From the NCBI RefSeq assembly GCF_012641095.1, contig NZ_JAAVSC010000001.1:105947-169946 (forward strand): a DNA stretch of 64,000 nucleotides. Reading direction: 5' to 3'. The notes below the pieces were generated by a model, which saw only the letters and a program-made list of their open reading frames with translations, made no database searches and had not been told where the DNA came from. Below, one piece after another: positions 9,303 through 18,564 of the stretch. The stretch is from Lactobacillus sp. HBUAS51381. Lineage in GTDB: Bacteria; Bacillota; Bacilli; Lactobacillales; Lactobacillaceae. The position numbers and the translations under genes were made by a program. Within the stretch, counting starts at the first letter, position 1. The number at the start of each line of letters is the position of its first letter.

Positions 9303-10004
9303 TTAAAATTTTACCGGGACAATCACGCCGTTCACGTAGCTGGCGGCATCGGAACACAGAAACAGCGCCGTCTGGGCAATCTTATTGCCACTCGGTGAGG
9401 TCGGGACCGTAATGCCTAATGGCGTCTCGGCATCCTTACTGCCGGGGGCAATGGCGTTAGTCCGAATCCCGGCGTTCTGATACATGAAGGCGGTATTCTT
9501 GGTCAAGCCGACCACCGCGTGCTTAGAGGCGGCGTAGGCCGCACTGGCCCGGTCGCTCGTATCGCCTTCGACGGCCGCAATGTTAAGAATTACGCCGGAA
9601 TCCTGTTGGGTGAACTGTTTGAGGGCTTCACGCGTGGCCAACATGACGCTGGTCGTGTTGACCGTCATGACCCGATCCCACAGCTCGTTGGTTAACGTAT
9701 CGGCGGGGGCTAGTTTGTCCAGCATCCCGGCGTTATTGACCAGAATGTCGAGATGGCCAAAACGGTCGACGGCTTGTTGGACCATGGCCGTGACGTCGGC
9801 ATCCTTGGTGACGTCGGTGACGGCAGCGATGGCCGTACCACCGGCAGTTGTGATGCCATCGACGACGGCGTTTAACGCCTCGGCATTACTATCGGCGGCC
9901 ACGACTTGGGCCCCTTCCTTAGCAAATAGTTCAGCGATGGCTTGGCCCTTACCAGACCCGGCCCCGGTGACGATGGCGACCTTATTCGTTAATTGTTGTA
10001 CCAC
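9303..10004 (-). CDS. SDR family NAD(P)-dependent oxidoreductase
   Basis: Classical short-chain dehydrogenase, 233 aa. It shows TGAGSGKGQA (cofactor loop), NNAG, the catalytic YAASK motif and NAIAPGS. The preceding catalytic Ser position reads NIAAVEG, which is atypical. A GTG start at 10004 is chosen because GAGGAG lies exactly eight bases upstream; a GTG at 10013 overlaps that site. It resembles 3-oxoacyl-ACP reductase or acetoin/diol dehydrogenase-like SDRs, and the substrate is unknown. It is convergent with the atypical SDR gene, so the two are not one operon. Confidence 0.85.
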   Translation of the reverse strand: MVQQLTNKVAIVTGAGSGKGQAIAELFAKEGAQVVAADSNAEALNAVVDGITTAGGTAIAAVTDVTKDADVTAMVQQAVDRFGHLDILVNNAGMLDKLAPADTLTNELWDRVMTVNTTSVMLATREALKQFTQQDSGVILNIAAVEGDTSDRASAAYAASKHAVVGLTKNTAFMYQNAGIRTNAIAPGSKDAETPLGITVPTSPSGNKIAQTALFLCSDAASYVNGVIVPVKF

Positions 10005-10216
10005 GTTACTCACTCCTCATGACAACTAATTTATGGGATTGAAGGATTGCTGGATAATCTATCATATTGATTGCGTTCCTTAACCGTTCCCTTAGCTTCA
10101 TTATAGGCGTTTGTGTGACCGGTGCGACGTTTTTTTTAGGTTAACGGCGAAAGGGATTGACCGGAAATTTAGCAGGTGTTATTTTTAAAGTAACAACAGA
10201 TAGAGGAGTGTTGACT

Positions 10217-11080
10217 ATGAAATATGTCGTTACAGGTGCCACCGGTCATTTAGGAACCGAAATTGTTGAGGCGCTCGTCAAATTGGTGGCCCCAACCGAT
10301 GTGACGCTGGGGGTGCACACGCCGGCCAAGGCCGCTGCTTTTGCCCAGCGAGGGATGACCGTTCTGCCCCTAGATTACCGCCAACCGGCGACGGTGACAA
10401 CGGTGTTGGATGCGGCCGATGTCGTCATCTACGTGCCCAGCAAGAGCCACGACAGCTTTAGTCGCGTCACGGAATTTGAAAATGTTCTGACCGCGGCAAG
10501 CCAGGCGCACGTTGGCCATCTGATCGTGATGGGCTTCATTGCCGATCAAGCCAATAATCCGTTCGACCTGTCCGCCTTTTATGGCTACGTGCCCCGGCGC
10601 TTGGCGGCTAGTGGGATATCCTACACGATTTTACGGAATGCACTGTATGCCGATCCATTGGTTCCCTATCTCCCGGAATTGATTGAACGGCACAACGTGA
10701 TTTACCCGATGGGGGATGCCTCGCTCAGCTTTATTAGCCTAGCTGACAGTGCCGCGGCGTTTGCCAAGGTGGCGGTCACCCCCGCGTTGTGGCACCAGCC
10801 CAGTTATACGTTGACGCAGGAACGATCCTACACGATGCCCGCGCTCGCTCGAGTTTTGAGCCAAGTTTCGGGTCAGTCCATTGGCTATGCGCCGGTCACG
10901 CTCAGTGAGTTTGCGGCGTTGTATAACCAGGGAAATGAAGGCCACATGCTAGCTTCTATGTACGATGCTGGTGGGCGCGGACTGTTGGCGACTGTCACGG
11001 ATGACTACCAGACCATCATGGGACATCCCGCCCAGAGCTTGCCAGACTTTTTGACCGCGCAGTTGGCCAGTAAAGGCTAA
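10217..11080 (+). CDS. NmrA/QorB-like NAD(P)-binding protein
   Basis: Atypical SDR of the NmrA/HSCARG type, 287 aa. The N-terminal TGATGHLGTEIVEAL motif binds NAD(P)H. Length and the C-terminal pattern (TLSEFAALY, then GHPAQSLPDFL) resemble E. coli QorB, an NADPH-dependent quinone reductase. The start MKYVV follows AGAGGAG by eight bases. It stands alone, with its own upstream region and a repeat element behind it. A quinone reductase or redox-sensor role is inferred from the family. Confidence 0.8.
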   Translation: MKYVVTGATGHLGTEIVEALVKLVAPTDVTLGVHTPAKAAAFAQRGMTVLPLDYRQPATVTTVLDAADVVIYVPSKSHDSFSRVTEFENVLTAASQAHVGHLIVMGFIADQANNPFDLSAFYGYVPRRLAASGISYTILRNALYADPLVPYLPELIERHNVIYPMGDASLSFISLADSAAAFAKVAVTPALWHQPSYTLTQERSYTMPALARVLSQVSGQSIGYAPVTLSEFAALYNQGNEGHMLASMYDAGGRGLLATVTDDYQTIMGHPAQSLPDFLTAQLASKG

Positions 11081-11130
11081 GGGCAAAAGTGCGGTAAATT
11101 TATCCATGCCTGCTAAGAGTTCCACCGGCT

Positions 11131-11638
11131 GTGATGCTCTAACCCCTGGCAAGGTTTATCGCCATTAAATTAGTCATCAATAACCACCTGCGGCTGCCAG
11201 AGATTCCGGCGCTGTGGGGACCGCCTGCGGCCTGAGAATCGGTCCTCCGGCTCGGTTTGAAGCCTGACCAAGACCGTCAGTCTTCAAATACGTCCCGCGC
11301 TGTAAGCTGCTGCACAGCTAACACCGCAGTCACGGCTGCCTCCATCTCTGCCTACCTCCGGTTACGGTGGTTGAAACCTATTAAATGTACGGTGACGTCG
11401 CTGGAATGACAACGTTTTGCCAGTTTAATTGGATACATCTCATGTAGCCGTGAGTGAGTCAAATTTGGTCTCAGCCGTGGGATTTACCAAGCGATTTTTC
11501 TTGGTAAAATGGCGTCTTTGAGACGCGGGCTGACGGCTCAAAGCGAGGGAAAAGACAGTACTTTGGCTTTTCCCGATCCTGCCCACAGCGATCCAGACCA
11601 AATTTGGCGAACGGTAAGGCGGCCAGTACGCGACTATC
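11131..11638 (+). repeat. Dispersed structured repeat element, copy A
   Basis: Non-coding element, near-identical in reverse complement to 18013-18520 (copy B): over 11150-11638 I count about 20-25 mismatches by eye with no net length change, so roughly 95% identity. It contains several internal inverted repeats: CAAATTTGGTCT at 11460 pairs with AGACCAAATTTG at 11596, TTTACCAAG pairs with CTTGGTAAA, and GCGTCT pairs with AGACGC. No open reading frame of note and no transposase. It fills the 630-bp gap between the QorB-like gene and the glycosyltransferase gene. Confidence 0.85.
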
Positions 11639-11645
11639 GTATCTT

Positions 11646-11689
11646 AAAACAGCCCCCATCCTGACTAACGTCGGTGATGGGGGCTGTTT
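11646..11689. terminator. Terminator downstream of the glycosyltransferase gene
   Basis: AAACAGCCCCCATC pairs with GATGGGGGCTGTTT; a GC-rich 12-14 bp stem directly at the edge of repeat copy A. Oriented to end the minus-strand gene and usable from both sides. Confidence 0.85.
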
Positions 11690-11712
11690 GCGGTGATGAA
11701 CTAATCTGGTGG

Positions 11713-14028
11713 TTACTTTAAATCCGACTGATCGAAGAAGGCGTCAACCACGCGTTGGGTGGCGTGGCCGTCTTCCCAGGCGTTGAACCGCTGGCTGAAC
11801 CGGTCATAGGCCGCCGCGTAATCCTGGGTGACCTGAGGCAGGTTGTGCAGGGCCGCCAAGACATCGTCGTTGGTCTTGAGCAGTGGTCCCGGGAGATCCT
11901 TTTCCATGTCGAGGTAGAAGCCCCGCAGGACGCTACCATATTTTTCGTAGTCGTAAACGAAGTACAGAATCGGCCGCTTGAGGATGGCGTAATCGAAGAA
12001 GACACTAGAGTAGTCGGTGATCAGCACGTCCGAAATCAGGTAGAGTTCGGCAATGTCGTCGTAACTCGATTCGTTATAGACGAAGTCGCCGAAGCCGGTG
12101 GTGTCCAGATGCTCGGTGATGAAGTAGTGGGTCCGCAAGACCAGCACGTACTCGTCGCCCAGTTCACGCTTTAGCCGGTTGATGTCTAACTTCAGCGTGA
12201 ACTTGTAGTCGCCGACGCCGTAGTAGTCATCGTCACGCCAAGTTGGGGCGTAGAGGATGATCTTCTTGTCTTGCGGAATCCCCAGCTTTTCCTTAATCTG
12301 GCGAGCGCGGGCGTCACGGTCCGGTGCACTGAGAATGTCATTTCGTGGATAGCCCGACTTCAACATCTTGTCGACCGGATACATGAAGGCGTGCTCGAAC
12401 ACGTCGACCGAGAATTGGTTGGCCGTGACCAGGTAATCCCACTGCCGCGACTGCTGGAAGAAGATCTGCTTGTACAGTGGGTTGGCGCTGGCCACATTAT
12501 CCATGTCGAAGACCAGATGTTTGAGCGGCGTGCCGTGCCAGGTTGCGAGAAATTTCGTTCCCGGGCGCTTGACGAACCACTTGGGCTGACGCATGTTAAT
12601 CACTTGAAATTTGGCCGTGGCGAGATAGTACATGTAGCGCCAGCCGAAACGTTTGACAACCGTCGTATCCGGTTGTCCGGTCGGCATACCCGTGACGCCG
12701 GGGTTGGAAATCCAGACGTGCTTGAACTGGCCGGGATAGGTCGCCTGCAGATAGTTGTAGACGGCCTTGGGACTGTCCGAGAAATTTCGTCCAAGGAAGG
12801 ATTCGTAAAGAATCGTCTTCGGCTTAATCGGGAGTTTGGTGAACCACCACATGTACGACAGTCGGGTAATACCGCGGCCACGGTGCTTGATGACGCGGCC
12901 CAACTGGCGTAGGTGCACAATCCGATTGATGGCGCGTTGTGGACAAGTGGGTTGGCGGCGGATATGCGTTAAGATTCGCCGACTCAGCAGTGAAAGTTCA
13001 CCAAGTGCCGAGTCATCGACCAACTGAAGAAAGGCGTGAAGCTGCGCCATTAATCCCGGAACATCGGTCACCGAAGCGTCTTCAGCGGTTGCACCGGTCG
13101 CCAGGGCCATGTAGAGGAACCGGTGAAGGCGATACAGGCAGTAACGGCTGAATGCCAGATGAAGATCGGGGGTTGTGATGGCGACAAGGCTGGTCTGCCA
13201 AGAGGCAATCCGTTGTTGCCACCGGTCCGCAACGTCCAATTGATGCATGGAGGGTTGGTTGACCGGGTCGTTGTGTTTGACGCGAATATAGGTGGGATCG
13301 GCCAAACGTAGGTAGCGACTGGTTCGTGCCATGACCTGTGTTAGGAAGGTGTAGTCGGGATAAAGCGCGTTGGTTTCGTCGAACTGCAGGTGGTGGTCTT
13401 GGACCAGTTGCCGGTTGATAACCTTACCCGTGATTTTGAGCTGTCGGTTAAATTGTTCCCAGCGCGAATCACCGGACAGGCTGATATATTTATGCTGCAA
13501 CCAGTTATTGACGGCCGGCGTCACGGTGAGGTCAGTCGTCAGTTGGCCGAGTGTGGCCGTGCTGAGGTTGACCGCCCGATTTTTGGGCTGTCGACGCTTG
13601 GGCCCACCCCATTTGGGTAGATTATCTTGAACAGTCGTTTGTGTTGAACTAGCCACAAATGAGGTGTGGGGTTCATAGGTAGGGTATTGGTACAGATCCC
13701 CGAAGGTATCGGTGGGGAACGGCGTAATCGCGGCCATGGTTGCTAGGGCTTCGGCGGTGAGGTAGTCATCGCTATCAACGAAGACGAGCCAATCACCACT
13801 CGCGGCGGCTAAAGCGGCGTTGCGGGCAGCGCCAGCTGTTTGACCGGTGAAATGAACCTGCCGAACGGCGAAGGGGAGCTGCCAATCGGCCTCGGTGAGG
13901 TCCAGCTGGGCGTTTAACGCAATCACCCATTCAAAATCCTGAAAGCTTTGGGCCGACAGGTTATGCCGTAATTCTAAAAGTTGCGGGAGCTCTTCATTTT
14001 GACAGGGCGTAATCACACTAAATTTCAT
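11713..14028 (-). CDS. Bifunctional GT2 glycosyltransferase / CDP-glycerol glycerophosphotransferase
   Basis: Predicted cytoplasmic-face wall polymer enzyme, 771 aa. Residues 1-110 form a family 2 glycosyltransferase domain (FSVITPCQNEE, then AGAARNAALAAASGDWLVFVDSDDYL with the DxD motif). About 380-760 is a TagF/TarL-type CDP-glycerol glycerophosphotransferase domain, marked by TWHGTPLKHL, SGYPRND, ILYAPTWRDD, RTHYF and LITDYSSVFFDYA, including both catalytic His contexts. AGGAGG eight bases upstream supports the ATG at 14028. The next gene upstream ends 10 bases before it, giving a two-gene operon. It probably elongates or decorates teichoic acid or a related glycerol-phosphate polymer. Confidence 0.88.
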   Translation of the reverse strand: MKFSVITPCQNEELPQLLELRHNLSAQSFQDFEWVIALNAQLDLTEADWQLPFAVRQVHFTGQTAGAARNAALAAASGDWLVFVDSDDYLTAEALATMAAITPFPTDTFGDLYQYPTYEPHTSFVASSTQTTVQDNLPKWGGPKRRQPKNRAVNLSTATLGQLTTDLTVTPAVNNWLQHKYISLSGDSRWEQFNRQLKITGKVINRQLVQDHHLQFDETNALYPDYTFLTQVMARTSRYLRLADPTYIRVKHNDPVNQPSMHQLDVADRWQQRIASWQTSLVAITTPDLHLAFSRYCLYRLHRFLYMALATGATAEDASVTDVPGLMAQLHAFLQLVDDSALGELSLLSRRILTHIRRQPTCPQRAINRIVHLRQLGRVIKHRGRGITRLSYMWWFTKLPIKPKTILYESFLGRNFSDSPKAVYNYLQATYPGQFKHVWISNPGVTGMPTGQPDTTVVKRFGWRYMYYLATAKFQVINMRQPKWFVKRPGTKFLATWHGTPLKHLVFDMDNVASANPLYKQIFFQQSRQWDYLVTANQFSVDVFEHAFMYPVDKMLKSGYPRNDILSAPDRDARARQIKEKLGIPQDKKIILYAPTWRDDDYYGVGDYKFTLKLDINRLKRELGDEYVLVLRTHYFITEHLDTTGFGDFVYNESSYDDIAELYLISDVLITDYSSVFFDYAILKRPILYFVYDYEKYGSVLRGFYLDMEKDLPGPLLKTNDDVLAALHNLPQVTQDYAAAYDRFSQRFNAWEDGHATQRVVDAFFDQSDLK

Positions 14029-14038
14029 GGTCGGCCTC

Positions 14039-14971
14039 CTAGTAGAACAACTGGTGAGCCACACGTGGTGACAGCAGTTGCAGTAATCTCAGACGGGACC
14101 AATGGCGAGCCGGACTAATCGTACTGTGTTTGATGCGCGCGAGTAGTTCGGTGTGGTCTTCTTTGGACAGTTGTTTCCGATCGATTGATTTCAAGAGCGC
14201 TTCGAGTTGTCGCTGGAAATAGGCCTGATAAACCGGTTGCCACATGACATCCAGCTGTTGAACGTCGATTTTTTTGAGCTCACTTAACCAGGCAACGGGG
14301 GTTGCTTCGACCCACATGGCCCGTTGGATCGTGGGGACGTGCAAGCGAATCACGTCGGTGCTTTGGCGTAGGACGGCGAAGGCCTGCGCCGCTGAGACCA
14401 GCGGTAAGGCCGGGTCTAGCAGCTCGGTAGGGAGTAAAACGCCGGTCGGCCGAATACGCTGGGTGAGCAGTCGCTGGTTTTGCAAGTTGGTCTGAACCGA
14501 GTAACTTTGGAGGCTCCACAACGTTAGTAGCTGCTCGTTCGGGTCATCCAGGGAGTCCGTCGCCAGTTGACGATATGTTTGTTGTAAGGCGGCTTCCTGA
14601 TGATCCACGACGTAGGCCGCAATCTGGTCGGACAGTGATTGGTGCATATCAAAAGCCGCCAAACTGATGGGACTGCCTGGATGTTTCGCCATCACTTGGG
14701 CCCACTGATGAAGGGCGCCGGGCAAAACGTGATCAGTTTCGCGGAGATTAATCAGATAATTTTGGGGGTCTAAGGGGGCGTGGAGCTGATTGATCGTTAG
14801 TCCCCAATCTTTTGCTTGTTGCTGTTGCGTAGACGTTAAATTTTGAGTGTCAGTTAATTGTAAGTTAAAAGATGCGGCTGCAAAGCGTTGGCTGGTTAAT
14901 TCCCCGACAAGTGTGCTTAGACACGGCCAGTCCAACGTGGATTGCGGCACGATATTAATAAAAACGTGCAT
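14039..14971 (-). CDS. GT-A-like protein of unknown function, probably degenerate glycosyltransferase
   Basis: 310 aa, not confidently recognised. It sits directly upstream of the bifunctional glycosyltransferase in the same operon. The layout of its N-terminal half (FINIVPQSTLDWPCLSTLV, then NYLINLRETDHVLPGALHQWAQVM) parallels the SVITPCQNEE and FVDSDDYLTAEAL segments of its neighbour, with RETD where a GT2 enzyme has DSDD. No clear DxD or nucleotide-sugar motif is left. The second half is helical and charged. It may be a non-catalytic partner or a diverged enzyme; this is inference from position and pattern only. Confidence 0.6.
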   Translation of the reverse strand: MHVFINIVPQSTLDWPCLSTLVGELTSQRFAAASFNLQLTDTQNLTSTQQQQAKDWGLTINQLHAPLDPQNYLINLRETDHVLPGALHQWAQVMAKHPGSPISLAAFDMHQSLSDQIAAYVVDHQEAALQQTYRQLATDSLDDPNEQLLTLWSLQSYSVQTNLQNQRLLTQRIRPTGVLLPTELLDPALPLVSAAQAFAVLRQSTDVIRLHVPTIQRAMWVEATPVAWLSELKKIDVQQLDVMWQPVYQAYFQRQLEALLKSIDRKQLSKEDHTELLARIKHSTISPARHWSRLRLLQLLSPRVAHQLFY

Positions 14972-15194
14972 GAGTTTTCCCTTCTCCGATGAAGTATTGT
15001 AGCAAGTGACAGAGCTATAACGAACCCATTATACAGAGTTTGTATGGTGGGTGCACGAACTATTTAAAGAATAGTTAAAAACTTAAGGATTATCAATCTT
15101 TATGACGGTAAAACAATGCAGCAATTGTCTAATTATTTGTGAAGGTTAGGTCGAGGTTGACCCCATGTTTCAGTCAGTTAATTTCGAAGATCAT

Positions 15195-15227
15195 AAAAAG
15201 CCTGGACGTTTTGTGCCCAGACTTTTT
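15195..15227 (-). terminator. Terminator of the HxlR gene
   Basis: Read on the minus strand, AAAAAGTCTGG pairs with CCAGGCTTTTT (one U-G pair) around an 11-nt loop. Between this and the start at 14971 I see only AT-rich promoter-like sequence. Confidence 0.75.
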
Positions 15228-15253
15228 CGATACATTTACAAAATTTGAAATCC

Positions 15254-15616
15254 TTAGACATCATCGCGACTAAGTAACGTGATCTCTTCTCCCGCGGCCT
15301 CGCGCCGGTCGATGTTGTCCTCGCCCCAAACGCAGAGTTCATGAAGAATGCCGGAGAGGGATTGGCCGTAGTCGGTCAATGCGTAGTCCACGCGTGGTGG
15401 CACCTGTTGGTAGACGTGGCGGGAGACAATATTGGCGGCTTCGAGTTCGCGGAGTTGCTGCGTCAGCATCTTTTGCGAGATTTGGGGAATGGCCCGCGCG
15501 AGTTCCCCCGTCCGCATGGTGTGGTGCCGGAGATGGCAGAGAATGATGGATTTCCATTTGCCGCCGATGATTTCCATCGTGGCTTCGACGCCAATGTGAT
15601 ACGTTTTTGTGGACAT
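15254..15616 (-). CDS. HxlR family winged-helix regulator
   Basis: 120 aa MarR-like winged-helix protein. The HxlR signature is clear: MEIIGGKWKSIILCHL, then MRTGELARAIPQISQKMLTQQLRELE (recognition helix) and PRVDYALTDYG in the wing. AGGAGG seven bases before ATG fixes the start at MSTKTYH. HxlR proteins usually sense redox or electrophile stress. It is divergent to the MFS gene with 123 bases between the starts, so it likely controls that transporter. Confidence 0.88.
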   Translation of the reverse strand: MSTKTYHIGVEATMEIIGGKWKSIILCHLRHHTMRTGELARAIPQISQKMLTQQLRELEAANIVSRHVYQQVPPRVDYALTDYGQSLSGILHELCVWGEDNIDRREAAGEEITLLSRDDV

Positions 15617-15675
15617 GAAATAGCCTCCTGATTGATGGTTACTTTTTGGTGGGTAGGGAACTTTAAAGTGGGTAC

Positions 15676-15703
15676 TTGTCTTAGAGTTCTTAGCCAGTAT
15701 AAT
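15676..15703 (+). promoter_or_regulatory. Promoter of the MFS transporter gene
   Basis: TTGTCT, 16-bp spacer, TATAAT, 36 bases before the MFS ATG, in the divergent region shared with the HxlR gene. Confidence 0.65.
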
Positions 15704-15739
15704 CAATAACTATCGCATTAGCAATTCAAGGAGGTCATT

Positions 15740-16945
15740 ATGACAAAAAAACTTTCACCAACTTTTACCTTACTCGCGTTAGCCGTTAGTGCTTTCGCCA
15801 TTGGATCAACTGAATTCATCAGTGTGGGGCTAATCCCGCTATTAATTCAAAGTTTCCACGTCAGCCTAGCGCAAGCCGGGTTAACGGTTTCGGTCTATGC
15901 ACTGGGCATCACGCTGGGCGCACCGATCATGACCTTACTGACGGGTCAAATTAATCGGCATACGTTAATGGTCATTATTATGCTGCTCTTTATTACCGGT
16001 AATCTGGTGGCGGCCTTTGCGCCGACGTTTACCGTCTTACTCGCCGGTCGTGTGGTCGCGGCATTGGCTCACGGGATCTTTATGACGGTGGGCTCCGTGA
16101 TTGCGGCGGACGTGGTGGCACCTTCCAAACGTGCTTCGGCAATTGCCGTGATGTTTACGGGCCTCACGGTGGCCACGGTCACGGGAGTACCCTTGGGCAC
16201 GATGATTGGTCAACTGGGTGGTTGGCGCTGGTCCTTCATCTTTATCAGTCTGATTGGCCTCATCGGTTTGGTGGCCGACTACATTTTGGTTCCCCGGCAT
16301 TTGCCATTGCCTAGCAAAGCCACGGCGCGGGGAATTCTCCGGGTCTTGGGTAACCCACAACTGGGCTTGGCCCTACTCGTCACGGCGTTGGGGTACGGGG
16401 GCACCTTTGTGGCGTACACCTATCTTTCCCCACTATTGGAACAGCAAATGGGGTGGTCGAGCAGTGCAGTCGTAGTTATTCTGGTGATCTACGGCCTAAT
16501 GGTGGCCATCGGGAATACGCTGGGTGGTCGCTGGGCCAATGCCAAGCCGTTGGCCGCACTCTTGAAGATGTTTACGGGCTTGTTCGTGACTCTGCTGGTT
16601 CTGACGGTGACCACGAATAGTCAGTGGCTGGGTCTGTTAACCGTACTGGCTATGGGCTTCTTCGCGTTTATGAATGTTCCGGGCTTACAACTCTACATCG
16701 TGCAATTGGCCGAAAAGTATACCCCCGCCGATATCACCATGGCCTCGGCGCTTAACATCTCCGCCTTCAACGTCGGGATCGCGCTGGGGTCCGGCATCGG
16801 TGGTCAGGTGACCCGTCAATTAGGGCTGGCCTGGACCCCACTGTTCGGCGCCATCATGGTCGCAATTAGTATTGGCCTGACCTGGGGATTAATTCGGTTG
16901 GCCCGACCGTCGAAACGCTTGGTGAATAAATTTAATCATAACTAA
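15740..16945 (+). CDS. MFS transporter, DHA1 / AraJ-like efflux family
   Basis: 401 aa with twelve hydrophobic helices. The opening FAIGSTEFISVGLIPLL and the helix-4 segment GRVVAALAHGIFMTVGSVIAADVV are typical of the AraJ/YdhP sugar or drug efflux branch of DHA1. AAGGAGGTC before ATG gives a strong ribosome site. It lies divergent to an HxlR regulator and is followed by a terminator, so it is monocistronic. The substrate is unknown; regulator context suggests an electrophile or drug. Confidence 0.85.
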   Translation: MTKKLSPTFTLLALAVSAFAIGSTEFISVGLIPLLIQSFHVSLAQAGLTVSVYALGITLGAPIMTLLTGQINRHTLMVIIMLLFITGNLVAAFAPTFTVLLAGRVVAALAHGIFMTVGSVIAADVVAPSKRASAIAVMFTGLTVATVTGVPLGTMIGQLGGWRWSFIFISLIGLIGLVADYILVPRHLPLPSKATARGILRVLGNPQLGLALLVTALGYGGTFVAYTYLSPLLEQQMGWSSSAVVVILVIYGLMVAIGNTLGGRWANAKPLAALLKMFTGLFVTLLVLTVTTNSQWLGLLTVLAMGFFAFMNVPGLQLYIVQLAEKYTPADITMASALNISAFNVGIALGSGIGGQVTRQLGLAWTPLFGAIMVAISIGLTWGLIRLARPSKRLVNKFNHN

Positions 16946-16999
16946 GCGGACAGGATGCGGCAGAACCAAGATTCCGCTGTTTATTTCCAACCTAGTCAA

Positions 17000-17041
17000 A
17001 AGGTGCGTTAACAGGCGATGACCTGTTGACGCACCTTTTTT
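17000..17041. terminator. Bidirectional terminator between MFS and TetR genes
   Basis: GGTGCGTTAACAGG pairs with CCTGTTGACGCACC (one wobble), 6-nt loop, T-run on the plus side and AA on the other. Confidence 0.85.
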
Positions 17042-17050
17042 AGCTGGAAC

Positions 17051-17704
17051 TTATTCCGGCTGCAGCACCTTTTCCAGTTCGGCCACCATGTATTTCGCTT
17101 CGTCGGCATCCTGCCAGTCGCGGTTAGGGAAGAGCACGTAACGGTCGAGGATGTACCCGGCAATGATCGACGCGATGTAGCGAAAGAGCATGTTGAACGG
17201 CCAGTCGATGATCAGATGGTGTTTTTGCAACTTGGTGACGGTGCCTTCAAAGGAGCCGATGAATTGGGCGCGGGCCACTTCAATAAATTCTTGGCGGAGA
17301 TCTTCATTGTAGAGGAGCTCGCTGAAGAAAACTTTGATGGCGTCCTGGTTAGCTGCCGCGAAGTCCATCCGATTTTTCACGAAGACGACCAAGAAGTCGT
17401 GTAGATTGGTGAAGGGCTTACTCAACGTATCTTTCTTGAGTTCGTTGGCAACATCGGGAATGATCTGTTGAATGACCGGTTCCAAGGCGACCCGCAGAAT
17501 ATTGGCCTTGGACTTGAAATGTTTAAACATGGTGCCCTCAGATTGGTGGGCCGCAACGGCAATTTGGTGGGTGCTGGTATTCGCATAGCCCTGCTTGGCG
17601 AAGAGCTGAATACTGGCAATCAGCACGTCTTTTTGTTTTTGCGTGAGATCTTTTGTAGCTTGGATTGTGGCGGGAAATTGATCCAAAATTTTATTAATTG
17701 GCAT
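17051..17704 (-). CDS. TetR/AcrR family transcriptional regulator
   Basis: 217 aa. The N-terminal HTH is canonical: VLIASIQLFAKQGYANTSTHQIAVAAHQSEGTMFKHFKSKANIL. The rest is a helical ligand-binding domain. The ATG at 17704 follows AAAGGTGG at good spacing. No target gene is adjacent: upstream lies the repeat element copy B, and the gene beyond it faces the same way. The target is probably elsewhere or itself. Confidence 0.85.
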   Translation of the reverse strand: MPINKILDQFPATIQATKDLTQKQKDVLIASIQLFAKQGYANTSTHQIAVAAHQSEGTMFKHFKSKANILRVALEPVIQQIIPDVANELKKDTLSKPFTNLHDFLVVFVKNRMDFAAANQDAIKVFFSELLYNEDLRQEFIEVARAQFIGSFEGTVTKLQKHHLIIDWPFNMLFRYIASIIAGYILDRYVLFPNRDWQDADEAKYMVAELEKVLQPE

Positions 17705-18012
17705 GACGTGACCACCTTTAGTTTGGATTTTTGGGATGACCAATCGCAGTGGTATCGCGATTAGCGTGAATGATCTGAGTAAAACGGACTATGGCTTAAT
17801 CTTACCAGCTTGCGGGGGAATTACCAGCTAAATGGTTATTGATAGGAAAAGGCTATGAACATTGCCTGGGCTTATGTCTACCGTGTGGCTAGTGGATTGG
17901 ATATCGCGAACGGTAACGCGTCCAGCTCAGCCTGTGTTGCAAGTTTTAAAGGTTGAAAGATAGAAAACAGCTAGGGTTTCTGGTGTGACAAGGATAGCAA
18001 CCATTATAATAT

Positions 18013-18530
18013 GATAGTCGCGGGCTGGCCGCCTTACCGTTCGCCAAATTTGGTCTGGATCGCTGTGGGCAGGATCGGGAAAAGCCAAAGTGCTGTCTTT
18101 TCCCTCGCTTTGAGCCGTCAGCCCGCGTCTCAAAGACGCCATTTTACCAAGAAAAATCGCTTGGTAAATCCCACGGCTGAGACCAAATTTGACTCACTCA
18201 TGGCTACATGAGATGTATCCAATTAAACTGGCAAAACGTTGTCATTCCAGCGACGTCACCGCACATTTAGTAAGTTCCAACCACCGTAACCGGAGGTAGC
18301 CAAAGATGGAGGTAGCCGTGACAGCGGTGTTAGCTGTACAACAGCTTACAGCGCGGGACGTGTTTGGAGACTGACGGTCTTGGTCAGGCTTCAAACCGAG
18401 CCGGAGGACCGCTTCTCAGGCCGCAGGCGGTCCCCACAGCACCGGAATCTCTGGCAGCCGCAGGTGGTCGGTGATGATTAATTTTATGGCGATAAACCTT
18501 GTCAGCTGGGGACTGGAGCATGTTCGTGAT
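18013..18530 (-). repeat. Dispersed structured repeat element, copy B (inverted relative to A)
   Basis: Reverse complement of copy A over 489 bp with about 95% identity. Homology to copy D suggests that it extends to about 18530 (GCTGGGGACTGGA). It contains the same internal palindromes. Together A and B form a long inverted repeat enclosing about 6.4 kb (11.64-18.01). The remaining part of this 920-bp gap (17705-18012) shows no gene. Confidence 0.85.
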
Positions 18531-18564
18531 CTTTCAACCTTTAGATCTCTACCCTTTAGACATT

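Noticed and set aside
11471..11659. Small open frame within repeat copy A (and its counterpart in B)
   Set aside because: It is not kept at the same length in both copies and has no start signal; the element is better seen as non-coding.
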